Of a stretch of 64,000 nucleotides of DNA, positions 44,816 to 57,019 are shown in pieces. The DNA lies in the NCBI GenBank assembly GCA_013368445.1, contig JAACJO010000033.1, positions 1 to 64,000 of the forward strand. The letters are read 5' to 3'. The notes under the pieces were generated by a model that saw nothing but the letters and a program-made list of their open reading frames with translations, ran no database searches and was not told where the DNA came from. Each line of letters begins with the position of its first letter. Within the stretch, counting starts at the first letter, position 1. This DNA is from Leucocoprinus leucothites (lineage: Eukaryota > Basidiomycota > Agaricomycetes > Agaricales > Agaricaceae). Position numbers and translations under genes: made by a program.

Positions 44816-47800
44816 TCTTCATTGTTACAGTCATCTTTGATTACTGTAATGTCCCCCCTATCATCATCTGATCCCTCATCAAAAGCATCCTCCACTGGGT
44901 TGCCAGGGTACCACTTTCTTCATGAAAGCCCATCTGGTCCAAAGGTCTTCCCTTTCTTATGTACTAAGTTGAAAAAGAAGTTTTTTCTAATATAATCTAC
45001 CCATCTGTTAATAGTGGCATTAGGCATCTTTCCTGGGTTATTTAACATGCCTGTTAGATACTTAGTGTCTGTTTCCACTATCAAGTTTCTACACCCTGTC
45101 AATAAATATGTTTCTGCTTGTAATGCTCTTAACAGACCGCACAATTCGCGTTTTGGCTGAGAGTAACACTGTTGTCACAGATCCATCAGTAGCAAATTGA
45201 ACTTAACATAATGAATCTTCTTTGGGTCTTCTTCATTGCACTGATAGATATAGTAGCCTACCATGCGCCACAAAGTATCTACTGCTAATACAATAGGTTG
45301 TGTACTAGGGGACTTAGGATTCCTAGTGTGTACACATTCTTGAATCAGGTTCTTGAGATGATCCTGTGCTTCCTGTTGAACTGGTCCCCATTCAAATACA
45401 GTATCTTTCTTGACAACTTCATATAACGGAGCTGCCACTGTCACAAAGTTTGGTATATGATTGCGGCATTGGACTGCAGTTCTGAGAAAGGCCCTCACAT
45501 CAGTGGTGTCTTCACAGGGACCCTACCTCATGATCTTTCCAATAGTATCTGCAGTAGGTTTCCTTCCTTTATATGAACAGTCAAACCCCACTATTGTGAT
45601 GTGATCTGCACACATAGTGGTTTTTGGTCCCAAGAAGGTACCACCTGCATACTTCATTCTCTATAGTATTCTATTTACGTTCTCGAAATGTTCTATTACA
45701 AATCTTCTAATGCCAGCATTTTTGCTAATGACCTCACAAGTTCTTCAGGTTTTTCATACCTAGTGGCCAGTCCTCTCATTGGTACATCATCAATATAAGG
45801 CATGGTATACTCTGGGATTTCTTTGCAAAGTATGTAAGTCACATCATCATGAAAGATTGGCACTGAGTTAGTCCAGCCCATTGGTAATGTTACTGGTCTG
45901 AGCGCCCCAAATAGAGTCTGGAATGTAGTGAGGTCTTGTGAAGACTCAGATAAGACTCGCTCATCATAACCCACATACAAATCCAAAATTCCATTGCATG
46001 CTTGTCCCACAAAATGCATAGCTAGTTCCTCTGTAGCTGGGGTAAACCTGAGTGAGCGATGGTCACCTTATTTCAAGGTTCCAAGCTGTGCATAAGTCTT
46101 AGACTTTTGCTATCCTTTTTAATGACACAGAACCATTGCGAATAATATGACGAGTTTGAGGGCTTGTACACACCAGCATCTATCTTTCTTTTAATCATCT
46201 GGCAGACTTTGTCATAAATTCCTGGGGGTATTCTAAATGATCTCTCAACCCAAGGTGTATAGGCAACTGTTGGAATATCTATAGGAGGGAAATATTCCTC
46301 CTTAAATTTACTGCATTCAGTATCATCCCAAGCAAAGGCTTCATTGTGTTCTGCTATCATCCAATGCATTAGCTTTCACTCCTCAGGCTATAAGAAGTCC
46401 TCATTATGCTTTAAATCCATCTTATTTTTTCTTTTGAGAGTGTATCAACCTTTGGGTTGAAAGTCTGGTGGGTGCATAGGTAGTTTAGGCAATTCCACTA
46501 AAGGGTCACCTGTTATTTTGCAAATGATCCTAAAGTGTTCTGGGAGCTCCCCTAATATGGGTTTCACTTTCAACGCTACTGGCTTATACTTTTTCACAAA
46601 ACAAAGTGCTGGATCCTCTGAATCAAGCTCTTCATTTACTGCAACTACCATCTTCAAGGTCCCACTACTAGGCATTAGCTCTTGTATGAACTGAGTAAAC
46701 AGTGCCTTTTCAGATGCTCCTGAGTGCTCTAGCCCTTTCACTAAATATAACAGTTGGATCTCATCTTTCACTAAGTCATTTATTTCTAATGGTAATACTT
46801 CAGTAATGTAAGGTTTTCCATCTTCATCTAAATCTATTATACATGGAACCTCTCTTCCAGGGATGGACTCAAAGTCATTGAGGCTCACTGAAAATTTACC
46901 CTAACTGCCTGAGGCAACTGACCTTTCTGATAGATTGGTAGTGTTGCCTTGAGTTTTAAGTTGGGGCAAGTTATATGTAGATATTGATTTCCATCCTTCT
47001 GGTTTACTATTTTGCTTTCTGTAATGACATTGAAAGGTCATTCTAGCAGCACTCTATACAGTGCTTGTTCCATAATGTGAACTTGCAATAATATTGTTAT
47101 CTCCCTGAAGGTGAAAGGTACATTTTTCACAAGCCCATACATTCACATAATCCCTCCATTAGCACTCTGCATATTAATGCTTAGTGCAGGATCCCAAGTA
47201 ATCTTAGCTGCTGCAGCAGTCTTCTTATTCATAGAGATAATTTGTGACCCACTGTCAAGAAGTGCCTCTTCCTTGCAAACTCCGTTTATTAAGGTCAGCA
47301 CTACTCTTAGTGAAGCCAGACTGCCTGCTACTTCCTCAAAACCTTCTGACAAGTTCAAGAAAACCTGACAATCTCTCTCTTCTGGCACTAAGGTTTTGAG
47401 ATACTGCAAGATAGGGTCCGCAATGGTCCATGCCTCTATTTGCTTTCTGTCTTCATCTAGTACCTCGCCTTGTACCTTAGTAGGTATTTCTAATGAATTA
47501 ACTTCTACTACTGTGGGGACTATTCCATTTGAGGTTTCTACTTTATCAAACACCCCTTTATCCTTGTCACTTGATTCCTCTGCTAATACTCATTTTGCGG
47601 AAATGTTCTCCTTAGCAGCTGCCCTTATCTTAGGTGACACTGCCATGAGTTCTCGTGAAGTGAGTTTAATCTTACTTTCTATAATTCTTTCCACTATTTC
47701 TTGCAGATCTACACCATCCTCCACCAGTGCCTTGTACTTGTATCCTGGTGCTTTTGTGGGGTATTGTCACATATAACATGCTGGCATAGGGGAACTTCAA

Positions 47801-48505
47801 CCACCAGCACCATAGATGGTACCTTTCTATAAGAGAGTTCAGGCAATTTGGTGGTCGAAGTTCAATTATCACCCTGAGTCCCTTTTTCTTTCTCTAACTC
47901 ATTTTCTGATTCTTCTGAGTTCTTTGCTTTATTGTCCTCAGAAACCTTTTGCCTTCAGAATCAAATTTTTTTCTTGATGGCAGGCTTCTCCCTCAAACCT
48001 TCTAGAAACCCAACTTCTTAGTCAAGTTTTCTCCTTTTCTTGTCTGGGTAAATGACTTAGCTAGCTTTGCTAACAAGACTTCTATTTCTTCTTCTGACTC
48101 AGATGATGAGTCCTCAATACCCACTTTCTATAACAGTGCCTCTAGTTTAGATAGTTTATTCTTTAATTGATCTACTTTGTGAGAGGACTTGTTCGTGAAT
48201 GTTTGTGGTCTCGACTGAATTGTCATCTGAGAGTTTACAGCTGCTACATAACTGGTGTCTGGTACTCTATCAAAGAAGTCATGAAAGTCTTCGTCATATT
48301 CTTGCAGAGCCACCATGGCTATGGTAGCTGGTAAATATTTCTTGACACAATCTCTAATTAAAACATTGGCTTTACTTGGTATGGCTTCTCCATTCATGAA
48401 ATGAACTGAGAATCCTTCAACCAAAATTAAGCCTTTCTTCTCATCTTCTGCTTTCACAGGGCACATCATAAACAAATGGCCAGTATCAAAACAGTAGTAA
48501 CACTT
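44816..48505 (-). pseudogene. A2 RNase H, RT, protease and partial Gag
   Basis: Reverse continuation of A2. RNase H is 44920-45500; it retains the 75 bp missing in copy A. RT has the P-Y-I-D-D-V-P motif near 45790 and covers about 45700-46888. The protease (L-D-S-G-S) is near 47250, and the Gag C-terminus 48128-48505. Both frameshift heptamers of copy A are present. The Gag zinc knuckle keeps its first Cys. No LTR-B3 and no Tc1-like insertion here, confirming that those are later events in A. Stops are scattered throughout. Confidence 0.9.
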
Positions 48506-49109
48506 ACTCCTACTCCTCTGATATCATGAGACCTCTATCACTGCTGATGGTTGTCTTATTCCATGAAAGCCCATTCCTGACTGTAACAATGTCTACTAGT
48601 CAGTAGTCAAGTGCTGACACATCCTGTTAGTTTCCACTAATCTGGTTCTATAATCAAGTGGGTCATTCAGTGCCCATGCAGAATTTCTCTGTCTTTTGCA
48701 AAAGGGTATACTTCCACTGTAGCAATGTTAAAAAGATAGGACATCTGCAAATGTGCACAAGTACCTGTCCAGATCAGAAGGCTAAGCCTTTGATCTCTGA
48801 TTAGTTAGTCTGTCATTGTTCCTTTGAGAATGACTTCAACTGGATCAATATCCAGGTTACAGGCTAAGATCACAAAGAGTCATAGGGTATACATCCTGAC
48901 TGTGTTTGCTAAGTCTCGACATCATCCTGTAGCCTCTTGTTACTCTTAATCATTAATAGTCATTTCGCGAATGTGCTGTGCTTTTGTGAGTGTGTGTGTT
49001 ACACTAGGGTCTTACAGTAGGGTTCCTTAATGTCTATACAGTTGCCCAATATATTGACTATATCATCAAATTTAATGATTTCATGGCTAATGCCATTTGG
49101 GCCGTAACA
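48504..49109 (-). repeat. A2 5' LTR, truncated
   Basis: 606 bp matching the first 606 bp of the element A LTR in reverse, ending GGCCGTAACA at 49109. The inner end is fused directly to gag at the conserved zinc-knuckle codons, so the rest of the LTR, the primer site and most of gag were deleted. Confidence 0.9.
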
Positions 49110-49849
49110 CTGAGATGAAGTCTAGGATAAAGGAAGTAGGCCAGGCTTGTCAGGATAAGCAGAATGGAAATCAGAGAGAAGTTCAGCTGTGTGCATAAGT
49201 TTGGTAGTAGGTAACTATGAAGATTCTTCATCAGTATCTTCATATCCCAACCAGATGACCTTGTAAAGAAGTTTGCATGTGTGATGTCAAACAATCTTCA
49301 AGTCTACAATATGGGTGATCTTGTACTCCAGCTTGTTCTCAATGACAATGGGAGCAGGAGCTGGTTCTGTGTGGTAGGCAAATGGATTGAGTGTGGTTGG
49401 CTCAAGCATGGAAATGTGGAAGACCAGATGAACAGCATGCATAGAATTTGGAAGGTGAAGGGTGAATGAGTGAGAGCCAGGTTGAGTGATGATTTTATAT
49501 GGACTGAGATATTTTTTGGAGAGCTTCTTGGATGGACTGGTAGTGCAGAAGAATTGAGCTTTCACAAAAACTTTCTGGCTGACTTTGAACTCCAGGGCTG
49601 GTAACTGATGTGCATCAGTGGATCATTGGTAGTGTTCTTGAGCAGTGGCTATCTCAGCTTTGAGAGTAGTGTGTAAGTCATCAAGGTCAACTGCAAAGTT
49701 GTGTGTGTAAGCTGATGCAATATCATGTTCTGGATGGACTGTAATACTAGGGTGATAACCCTTGTTGGTGAAGAAGGGTGAAATTCTGGTGGTAGCACTG
49801 GGTGTGTTGTTGTATGTGAATTCTGCAAGTGGGAGGAGGTTGGACCAGT

Positions 49850-50515
49850 TGTTATAGTAATGCCAGCCTGGTCCTAAGCTGGCACAATAAGTATCAAGTT
49901 GATCTTATCAAAGGGGACTCCTTCTCAGTAAGCAACAAAGTTGTTTACTAAGTCAGAGTTATAATACAGCAATTATAAGAGTTAAAGACTTGGTAATTGA
50001 GATCTTAAGACTTAAGTTCAATTTGACTTTGTATAGATAAAGGCTTGTATTGAGTCTCCACCTAACTAAGTAGAAATGATGTTTCTCCTTGGTAGATGTC
50101 AACAACTTATATATGATACAAGTCTGTATCTAATATTAACTAGGGTCAAGGGCTTCTAATGAAAGAGGAGAAGCATACAGCTTCCTTAATGCTAATTAAA
50201 CTACATAAGACACAATCTGTCAAAGAAGCTTTAGAAGTTCTTCTAAAGAACTTCTTCTTTGATCATCTGACAAGATCACAAGGTAAGTCCAAATATAGCT
50301 GCACTATATTTAACAATCACACATCATCAAAACATAAACAAAATCAAACAAGTTATAATGAGTTATAATGAGACAAAGTAGACAAGTCAAAACTAGATAA
50401 GAAAATACAAGAACAAATAAAGAGAAAACATAATTGCAATATTACTTAAGTAAAGTTAATATCAACTTCATATTGTAAAGGAAACAAATGCTAGATATAA
50501 TCAATATACATAACA
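49850..50515 (-). mobile_element. solo LTR family B (copy B6)
   Basis: 666 bp, TGTTATAGTAATGCC... to ...AATATACATAACA, with the exact duplication CCAGT (49845-49849 and 50516-50520), inside the D integrase C-terminal region. Confidence 0.95.
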
Positions 50516-52051
50516 CCAGTTGTCCTGCTGATAGTTGCAGTAAATGCAAAGGTACTGCTCTAGCATTTGGTTAGTTCATTCTGTCTGTCCGTCACCTTAA
50601 GGATGATAACCAGATGTGAAGTGAAGGCACATGTCCAGAGCCATGCTGAGAGAATGGAAGAAGTGTGAGACAAACTCTGAACTGCAATTGGAAGTGACAT
50701 GAGAAGGAACACTGTGCTTAGAGAATATGTGAATGACAAATAACTGTGCCAGTTCTGCAGAAGTGATAGTGTCATCAGTTGGAATGAATACAGCCTGTTT
50801 GGAAAGTCAGTCAATGATAACAAGGATGGTGTCAACGCCAGAGGAGGAAGGGAGTTTCTTGATGAAGTCCATTGAAATTGAATTCTAAGGGTGTTCAGAA
50901 ATGGGGAGTTGCTTGAGGTTACTGTATGGCTTATAGCACTGAGGCTTGGATTGCATGCAGGTAATGCAGGATTTACAGAAAGCCTTGACCTGAGATTGGA
51001 TATCAGGCCAGGTGTACTCACATTGGATGAGTTTGAGGGTCTTGTTCTGACCAAAATGGCCAGAAAGGACACAATCATGTTTGTATTGTAGAACTCTGAG
51101 TTGAAGCTTGTTGACATTGGGTATATAGATCCTGTTGTTGAGCCAAAGGAAACCAGCAGAATCGGCTGACCAGTGGCCTTTGGGATGTGTGATATGAGCA
51201 GATGCAATTGGGTCTTGAGGAAGTGAAGTAAGGATATCAGAATGAAGTTTCTTGAGATATAGTATGGTGGCAGCATGAAGGGAAGGTGTGGAAAAATAAG
51301 TAGCTCAAACTGAAGCCACTAACTGTTCATGCAAAAATACAGGATAGAAATTATGAGGATTGACTGAAGCATAGCCATTATTCTCCCCTTTAGGATAGAC
51401 ATCCCATCATCTAGTGAGAGCATCAGGCTTGGTTCTGAGTTGGCTGGGTTGGAAATGGATGATAAGGTTGAACTGTGATATGAACTCAGACCAATGAGCC
51501 TGTCAACAAGTTAGGATCTTTGTAGTGCAGAAGTATTCCAGGTTCTTGTGATTGGTAACAATGTCAATAGGGAGTGAGGCTCCTTCAAGGTAATGCCACC
51601 AGATATGGAAAGCCTTGAAGATAGCAAGGAGCTCTTTGTTGTGAGTATCATAGTTTAACTCAGCTGTGTTGAAGGTGCAGGAATGGAACACAATTGGGTG
51701 AACTTCATGGTCATCTATGACAATGGACAGGATGGCAGCAAGCACATAATTAGAAGCATCAGTTTCAATGATGATCTGAGTGTTGGGTATCCAGTGAGTG
51801 AGAATAGGAGCAGTGGTGAACACTTCTTTAAGGGAGTTAAAAGCTTCACGACATCATTTGTCAAAGTTCCACTTAGACACTTTTTGGGTGAGGTGCATAA
51901 GCAGGATGACAATATTGGAATACTTGTAAATGAAGCATTAATAGAAATTGGCAAAACTGAGAAAAGACTGTATGTCTTTGACTTTCTTAGTTCAGGCTAC
52001 TTCTGCATGATTTTGATCTTGTCTTCTGATATTTTGAGACTGGCTGGTGAG

Positions 52052-52744
52052 TGTTATGCACAGCCTAGATACACAGCCTCACATAGCATTACTCAGCCAT
52101 CATCATTTTCTTAGTCATCCCCTTAGTCAGTATGACTCCTTGCTTACCCATCTGTTTAGGGACTGGCATGGATGCAAACAGATGCAAACATATGAGACAG
52201 CTTTTCTTGAATTAATCCACAGGAGCTCATCCACATAGTTCCATATTGTATATACTGATAGAGCAGATAATCAGCTCCAATACAATATATTTTTCGTGTG
52301 GAAGGGTAACCTGCACATTAAGATATTTCAAATGGATGAAAACTCATCCATCATTTGCCATCTAAACTACATCTGCTCAGAGTTTAGCTAAATTTCTCAT
52401 GAATGTCTCAATGTATTCATCCAAATTCTTTTGTACTCTAAAGGTTAGCATCTGCTCAATTGGTTCAAAGCATAAAAAATTGATCTCTTGTAGTATTCCC
52501 TTTACTGCAGTGTTAATAAAATGATGAGTGCCTGCTATCTATTTGCATCTATTTGTATCCATGCCAGTCCCTATATCCATTTCTATTCTTAGATCCTTAT
52601 GACTCATTCCCTTAGTATATAAACCTTGTAGCTACACTGTAGTACCTTATGCTTTACCAACTTGTTCTTCTTCCCTTTGCTCTCTCATTGCTCTCAAGTC
52701 TTTTTACACTTGTCACAGCCTGAGTTCCAGCTTAGGTCATAACA
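52052..52744 (+). mobile_element. solo LTR of another family ('E')
   Basis: 693 bp, TGTTATGCACAGCC... to ...CTTAGGTCATAACA, with exact duplication GTGAG (52047-52051 and 52745-52749), within the D RT region. TATATAAA at 52616-52623 followed by a pyrimidine-rich 3' end supports plus orientation. A 30-nt inverted repeat (52159-52188 and 52542-52571, 28 of 30 matching) lies within it. No internal element of this family is in the window. Confidence 0.9.
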
Positions 52745-54180
52745 GTGAGAGGATATACCTGAGGTATTCAACAGAATTGGAATGGAACTCGCATTTTTCA
52801 GCTTTAGCATATAGACCATGCTTGTGGAGCTGCTTGAGGACATCTCGAATATGTTTCTTATGTGTGTCAAGGTCATCAGAGTAGATGAGGATGTTGTCAA
52901 GATAGACTATGACACAGACATTGAGGAGGTCAGAAAAGATGTCATTCATGAACTGCTGGAAAGCTGTGGATGCATTGGTGAGTCCAAAAGGCATAACCAG
53001 CCATTCAAAGGATCTGTAGTGGGTCCTGCAAGCCATTTTCTATTTGTCTCCTTCAGTGATTTGTACTAAGTGATAAGCATGTTGAAGGTCTATCTTGGTA
53101 TATATGTGGGCTTTACAAGGGGAGTTGAGTAAGTCAGATATGAGTGGGAGCAGGTAACAATCCTTCTTGGTGATGTGATTAAGGCCACAGAAATCAACAC
53201 AAAGTTGTAATGAACTGTCTTTCTTCCAAACAAAGAGAATGGGTGCACCATGAGGCAAGGAAGTAGGGCAGATAAATCCAATAGATAGGTGTTTGTCAAT
53301 AAATTCACAGAGCAACTCAAGCTTGGATAGAGATAATGAATAGATAGTGCCAATGGGAGGTTGAGCACCCTCTTCAATATTGATGTTGAGATTGTAAGGG
53401 TGATACAGCACTTGACTATCAGCATGAGCTTTGCTGAACACATTGGTGAATTCATGATATTCATTGGGCACTTTAGAAAGGTTGATTGACTCATCAGATA
53501 CCTGAGCCAAATTGGCAGAAGTGGAAGGTGAGCTGAGATTGAGGTGGAAGTTTACTGAACCAGGAAGGCATGAAGCATGAATGTATGTAGCAGCATTGAT
53601 GATAGAAACACAAGGAGCTGTTGCAATACCAGAAGTAGACATAGAAGTCCCAGAGGATGGTGAATTCAGAGGAGGAGTGTCAGCTGTCAGGCTAGGAGTG
53701 GGTGACAATGTAGGAGCTGCTGTGGGAGTGATGTGGGCAGAAGGGGTAAGATTATCCTGCAAATGCAATCAGAAAGATATACTGCTTGAAACCCAGTCAA
53801 TCCACAGATTGTAGCAGGTGAGCCAGTTGTGTCCTAGTACCACAGAGCAGGAAGAATCAAGCTGAGTGATATAAAAGTCAATAGTCATAGATTCACCAGT
53901 AGAGAAAGTAACAGGAAGGTTCACAAGTTCAGTAATGTAACTATTTGACAATCCATCAAATAGGTGAAGCTTGATAGGAGATAAGGGCAAAGTCAGAAGA
54001 GAGTGAGTGCAGACAGAATCAGAATCTATGAAGCAATGAGTGGAGCCAGAATTGATGAGAGCACAAAATGGTATCCATTGGATATTATTGGATGAACAAA
54101 TGAGAGAAGAAGTGAGAGAAGCAATAAGAGAATCTGGGTTGGAAAGAGCAGATGCATTGAGGCAGAGGAGACTCTCTGGT

Positions 54181-55859
54181 GCACAGATGAGCTCAATGTG
54201 ACCCCCAGTCTGTGCAGAGTCCTGAGGGTTGCCCTCTATTTTTCCAGACTCTTTACAGAGTCCTTAGGTGGAGCTGCTTTGACTTTGTGGATCTTGGCCC
54301 AATTTTGTTTCCTGTGGCAATTTTTGATCTTGTGGCCTTTGCCACCACAGAATAGACAGAGATCTTTGTCAAGGTGTCATTTCCACTCCTTGGGTGTCGG
54401 TTTGCCATTTTGGCTGATTTTGCTAGAGAGGTCAAATTTCCGCATAGTGTGCTGGGTGTTCAAGGTGGATGGAGCAGGGGTGTTGGATTTGGTAGTTGGA
54501 GCCTGCAACTGATTGCTGTTGCTGTTGTTGTTGCTGTTACTGTTGTTGCCTTGATTATTATTATTGTTGTTGTTGCCAGGTTGAGACTGGCCACATAGTA
54601 GATTCAGGTTGGAAGTGTTGGAGGTCAAGGGCTTGTTGGTCTGCTTCCAACTGAGAGAATCAGCAGCATCCTTTTCTGCAGTGCAGGCACAAACATGTTC
54701 ACAGTCACACTCCCAGTAGCATCCATCATAAACAATAGCCAAGTGGTGCATTTCTTTGAAAGTAGTAGGTTTGCCCTGCTCATGAGTGCTGAGAGGGTCT
54801 TGGATGCAGTTTGGCAAGCCTTTGTAGTAACAGTAACAGAGAACCTCATCATTCCAACTGAGTTGAGAGGCATGTTTGAGGAACTCAATGTTATAAGTGG
54901 CAATTTTATCACCTAGTTTCATGCAAAGGGTATCAAGCATCTCAGCTGCTTCTCCCTTTGGGTTAGCAATGCCAAAATGCATATGGAGCTTGCAGACAAA
55001 TGCATTCTAATTGTCAAACCAGTCATGGAAGACACCCTGTTCTTCCTGAGTGAGGCCAACCTCAAACCAGTCAAGTGTGACACTGGTGAGGTAGGTTATA
55101 GCGAAGTTGACTTTCTGATTGTCATGCTGGAACTGAGTAGGATTGGCTCAGAAATAAAGATGGCATTGGACTAGGAAGGTATTGAGTTTTTCAGGTTCAG
55201 AGCCACTAAAAGTGTCTGGGAGACAAGCCTTATTGATGTAAGTCTGGTTGGCTTGTGCAGCTGCTTGGTAATTAAGATTATCAGTGAGCCTACCCAAGGC
55301 ATCAGCTAGATGATCATTGTTGGGATCCTGTCAGGAAGCTCAGGGATGAGATGCCTGTTGAGGAGGAAGAGGCTCATTGTTGGAAGAGTGGGAAGGGTCT
55401 TCAGGATCATTGTCATTGGGGTCACCAAGACCACTAGGAGAGCCATTATAGACAGGTTTGTCATCTTCATTATTGCCATTGTGGCCCATAGATTGATTAT
55501 CAGTGTAGTCTGGACCATTAGAGTCATCTAGTTCCAAGGGATCAGATAGATCTCTGTCAGATGGCAGACTGCCTGGTGGGGCAGGAGTTCTGGGAGGACA
55601 GATAGTTCAAAAGTGATGAGGAGGCAGTTGAGGAGAGCTAGCAGATTGAGGAGTTTCTGGGAGATTAGGATTAAGACAATGTGAACAATGAGCACAGATA
55701 CTGATATGAGGACTACCATTGGTAAGACAAGAAGAGCTTGGGACAGGTAGAGGAGTGTGAGAGTGTTTCCACTCTGGTTGTGCAACAGTGGAGGTCTTGC
55801 CCTTGATAGTGCAGATGTTGACCATGATGACAGAAGTGCAAGTGTGACAGTAGAATCTG
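54181..55859 (-). pseudogene. element D Gag
   Basis: Reads leftwards. The frame begins in or near the LTR end (ATG at 55882 or a later one) with a Ser/Pro-rich region containing C-A-H-C. A TGA at 55607 and another at 55340 interrupt the same frame. The acidic Asn/Asp-rich part is about 55340-55537. The Gag core is about 54700-55320 (D-W-F-E, D-K-I-A-T-Y-N-I-E-F). An Asn run follows at about 54520-54575, and the zinc knuckle C-L-F-C-G-G-K-G-H-K-I-K-N-C is at about 54313-54354. Several further stops are present. Confidence 0.85.
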
Positions 55860-55870
55860 AGTCTGATAAT
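55860..55870 (-). promoter_or_regulatory. element D primer-binding site (self-primed)
   Basis: In element sense ATTATCAGACT, starting 2 nt after the LTR. It is perfectly complementary to AGTCTGATAAT in the LTR (plus coordinates 56095-56105), which starts 35 bp after a TATATAA box. Same layout as element C. Confidence 0.6.
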
Positions 55871-55872
55871 AC

Positions 55873-56433
55873 TGTTAAACATGCAAACACTATGGGTGTG
55901 GAGCCAACATCAGAGATTGGGTGAACAGAGGTATGACAGAGGTAAGGCAAGAGCTGGTCATCAGACATAGGAGTGGGTTGTGGCCTCAACTTATGTGTTG
56001 TGCTGACTACTGATGCTTGACCCAGATTTCAGACAAGGGAAGAGAACAGAGGATGAATAGAGAGCAGGGGAAAGACTAGGGTATTGCTAAGTTGATTATC
56101 AGACTGAGGAATTTAAGTACAAAGTTGTGCTACTTATATACAATGCAGAATATAGGATTGGATAAGGAAAACAAGCAAAGTAGTAAATGGAGAAATAATC
56201 AAAGTGGAGTCCACAAATTTTACAAGGCTAGAAGATATAAAATTTACTATTAAACAGTTGTCAGAAATTTTTGACAAGGCAGTATGAATTAATAAAATAG
56301 AAGATGTCAGGATAACTCCAAAGGTGAAAGACCAATAAAAACCAAAGTAACTGATATGCGAAAGTGGATAAGAGTTCATGAAAATAATACCAAGTTTGAA
56401 CCATCAGCCATTCTTAAGGATTGGCTTGTAACA
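55873..56433 (-). repeat. element D 5' LTR
   Basis: 561 bp, plus-strand ends TGTTAAACATGC and GGCTTGTAACA. Closely related to the solo LTR at 56457-57014. The TATATAA box is read on the minus strand near 56134-56140. Confidence 0.85.
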
Positions 56434-56456
56434 TTAGATTACACAGTGTAAATAGA

Positions 56457-57014
56457 TGTTAAGTGTGCAAATGCTATAGGTGGGGAGCTAACATCAGAGA
56501 CCAGGTAAAACAGAGGTGTGATAGAGGTGAAGCAGGAGCTAGTTGTTGAACATGGAAGCAGATCATGGCCTTAACTTATGTGTTGAGCCTACTACTAATG
56601 CTCGACCTGGATTTCAGACAAGTGAAGAGAGCAGAGGACAAATAAAGAGCAGAGAAAAGTAGCGTATTGCTAAGTTGATTATCAGACTGAGGACTTCAAG
56701 TACAAAGTTGTGCTACTTATATACAATGCAGAATATAGGATTGAATAAGGAAAACAAGCAAAGTAGTAAATAGAGAAATAATCAAAGTGGAGTCTGCAAA
56801 TTTTACAAGGCTAGAAGATATAAAATTTACTATTAAACAGTTGTCAGAAATTTTTGACAAGGCAGTATGAATTAAAAATGGAAGATGTCAGAATAAGTCT
56901 GAAGGTGAAAGACTAATAAAAACCAATGTAACTGATATACAAAAGCAGATAAGAGTTCATGAAAATAATACCAAGTTTGAAATGTCAGCCATTCTTGAGG
57001 ATCAGCTTGTGACA
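56457..57014 (-). mobile_element. solo LTR of the element D family
   Basis: 558 bp, TGTTAAGTGTGC... to ...CAGCTTGTGACA, with exact duplication ATAGA (56452-56456 and 57015-57019). It sits 23 bp from D's own 5' LTR, mimicking a tandem repeat, but its own target duplication shows it is a separate insertion. Confidence 0.9.
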
Positions 57015-57019
57015 ATAGA

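Larger units (their letters stand above)
27317..49109 (-). mobile_element. inverted copy A2 of giant element A (split by element C)
   Basis: In reverse order it carries the 3' LTR (27317-28698), polypurine tract, genes Y and X (now on the plus strand), integrase, RT, protease and part of gag. Its 5' end is truncated: sequence equivalent to about 8763-11004 of copy A (half of the LTR, primer site and most of gag) is missing. Element C occupies 35885-44810. Flanking pentamers (gccaa on the left, ctgag on the right) do not match. Confidence 0.92.
49122..54180 (-). pseudogene. element D Pol
   Basis: Protease at about 53769-54075, where A-L-I-N-S-G-S-T has Asn (54051-54053) in place of the catalytic Asp. 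RT is at about 52745-53768, where the active site reads Y-L-D-N (second Asp lost, 52893-52895). RNase H is at about 51503-51830. The integrase zinc domain is at about 50980-51160 (H...H, C-x2-C). The integrase core at 50681-50692 reads S-N-C-S-S-E instead of the usual S-D-R-G-S-E. The chromodomain is at about 49122-49310 (V-I-W-L-G-Y-E). Each catalytic loss is a CG to CA or CG to TG change. Nested LTRs at 49850 and 52052 also interrupt it. Confidence 0.9.
49110..56433 (-). mobile_element. chromodomain Ty3/gypsy element 'D' (3' end missing)
   Basis: Reads leftwards: 5' LTR (55873-56433), gag, protease, RT, RNase H, integrase, chromodomain, pol stop near 49122. Then the A2 LTR begins, so D's own 3' LTR is absent from the window. 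It is interrupted by solo LTR-E (52052-52744) and solo LTR-B6 (49850-50515). It is older than C, judged by the density of stops. Confidence 0.9.

Noticed and set aside
54520..54575. Trinucleotide-like repeat as a microsatellite feature
   Set aside because: It encodes an Asn-rich linker in element D Gag and is explained by the coding sequence; variable copy number cannot be judged from one sequence.
55873..57014. Tandem LTR-leader duplication of element D
   Set aside because: The outer copy carries its own ATAGA duplication, which shows two separate insertions rather than a tandem structure.
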